A model generated the notes under the pieces. The model ran no database searches. It was given only the letters and a program-made list of their open reading frames with translations, and was not told where the DNA came from. The position numbers and the translations under genes were made by a program. From Methylobacterium terricola (GTDB lineage Bacteria; Pseudomonadota; Alphaproteobacteria; Rhizobiales; Beijerinckiaceae): DNA of 64,000 bases. Shown piece after piece: positions 63,842 through 64,000 of this stretch (the stretch's first letter is position 1; every line of letters begins with the position of its first letter). The stretch covers positions 372,001 to 436,000 of the forward strand of contig NZ_VDDA01000002.1 of NCBI RefSeq assembly GCF_006151805.1. Direction: 5' to 3'.

Positions 63842-64000
63842 TCAGCCCGCCAGCTTCGCCGCGATGCCGGCGACGTGGCGGCCCTGGAAGCGGGCGCCCT
63901 CGAGCTCGACCGCGCTTGGCTGGCGGCTGCCGTCGCCGCCCGCGATGGTCGAGGCGCCGTAGGGCGAGTTGCCCATCACCTCGGTGGTGCCGAGCTGGCC
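63842..64000 (-). CDS. wrbA: NAD(P)H:quinone oxidoreductase WrbA, C-terminal part
   Basis: The minus-strand frame ends at 63842 and runs off the window. The 52 visible residues include [51 protein letters not shown], the characteristic C-terminus of WrbA-type flavoproteins. WrbA reduces quinones by two electrons using NAD(P)H and is often stress-induced; the start lies outside. Confidence 0.93.
   Translation of the reverse strand, partial: GQLGTTEVMGNSPYGASTIAGGDGSRQPSAVELEGARFQGRHVAGIAAKLAG

Overview
The window is very GC-rich alphaproteobacterial chromosome, most likely from Methylobacterium or a close relative. The evidence is dense coding, many GTG/TTG starts, GTGA/ATGA overlaps, a one-carbon formate-tetrahydrofolate ligase, a DUF6894-type small protein, a hemD/mitofilin/HemY cluster and GGAAC-N16/17-CGTT boxes of the general stress sigma factor EcfG. 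No integrase, transposase, phage gene or CRISPR array was seen; this looks like core and semi-core chromosome.

Layout. 1-1.4 kb: 3' part of a two-domain oligopeptide-type ABC ATPase. 1.6-6.7 kb, minus strand: hemD, Mic60/mitofilin-like, HemY-like. 6.9-9.8 kb: tsaD, a fused GNAT protein and gpsA, joined by 4-base overlaps and followed by a cloverleaf-like palindrome cluster. 10.1-13.7 kb: three exported glycine-rich proteins, one a duplicated outer-membrane barrel. 13.7-15.4 kb: ftfL. 15.7-18 kb: small genes, including a DUF6894 gene with an EcfG box. 18.1-23.9 kb: a probable D-glutamate locus, dgcN-dgcA divergent from a glutamate/aspartate ABC transporter (gltIJKL). 24.1-25.6 kb: ECF sigma/anti-sigma pair. 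25.7-30.3 kb: Bax-inhibitor-1-like gene, trpGDC and a hydrolase, then a SuhB/MmgR-like sRNA. 30.8-36.7 kb: a 30-residue membrane protein, sugar kinase/GntR, a LuxR-type regulator, a membrane protein and an acetolactate-synthase-like enzyme. 36.8-39.3 kb: orphan ParA with a Lys/Pro-rich partner and an exported protein. 39.4-42.3 kb: a 2OG-Fe(II) oxygenase and an SbmA/YddA-type ABC exporter. 42.4-42.7 kb: two identical tRNA-Val(CAC) genes. 42.9-48.5 kb: gph, an exported protein, then rpiA, DUF2059, an O-antigen-ligase-like gene and gor. 48.4-52.4 kb, minus strand: class III cyclase, PAP2/haloperoxidase and glutamic peptidase, apparently one operon. 52.7-55.3 kb: class II DAHP synthase and two paralogous PilZ genes. 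55.6-58.8 kb: tRNA-Glu(CTC), a large deacetylase-like exported protein and deoC. 58.9-62.5 kb, minus strand: acyl-CoA dehydrogenase, enoyl-CoA hydratase and SDR, read in that order. 62.6-64 kb: a Sua5-type gene, a candidate stress sRNA and the end of wrbA.

The strongest candidates for undescribed biology are (i) a short two-hairpin RNA at about 63.74-63.81 kb behind an exact EcfG-type promoter, (ii) the glycine-rich surface-protein cluster at 10-13.7 kb, and (iii) the cyclase/PAP2/glutamic-peptidase operon. All functional assignments come from reading motifs; no database search was run.
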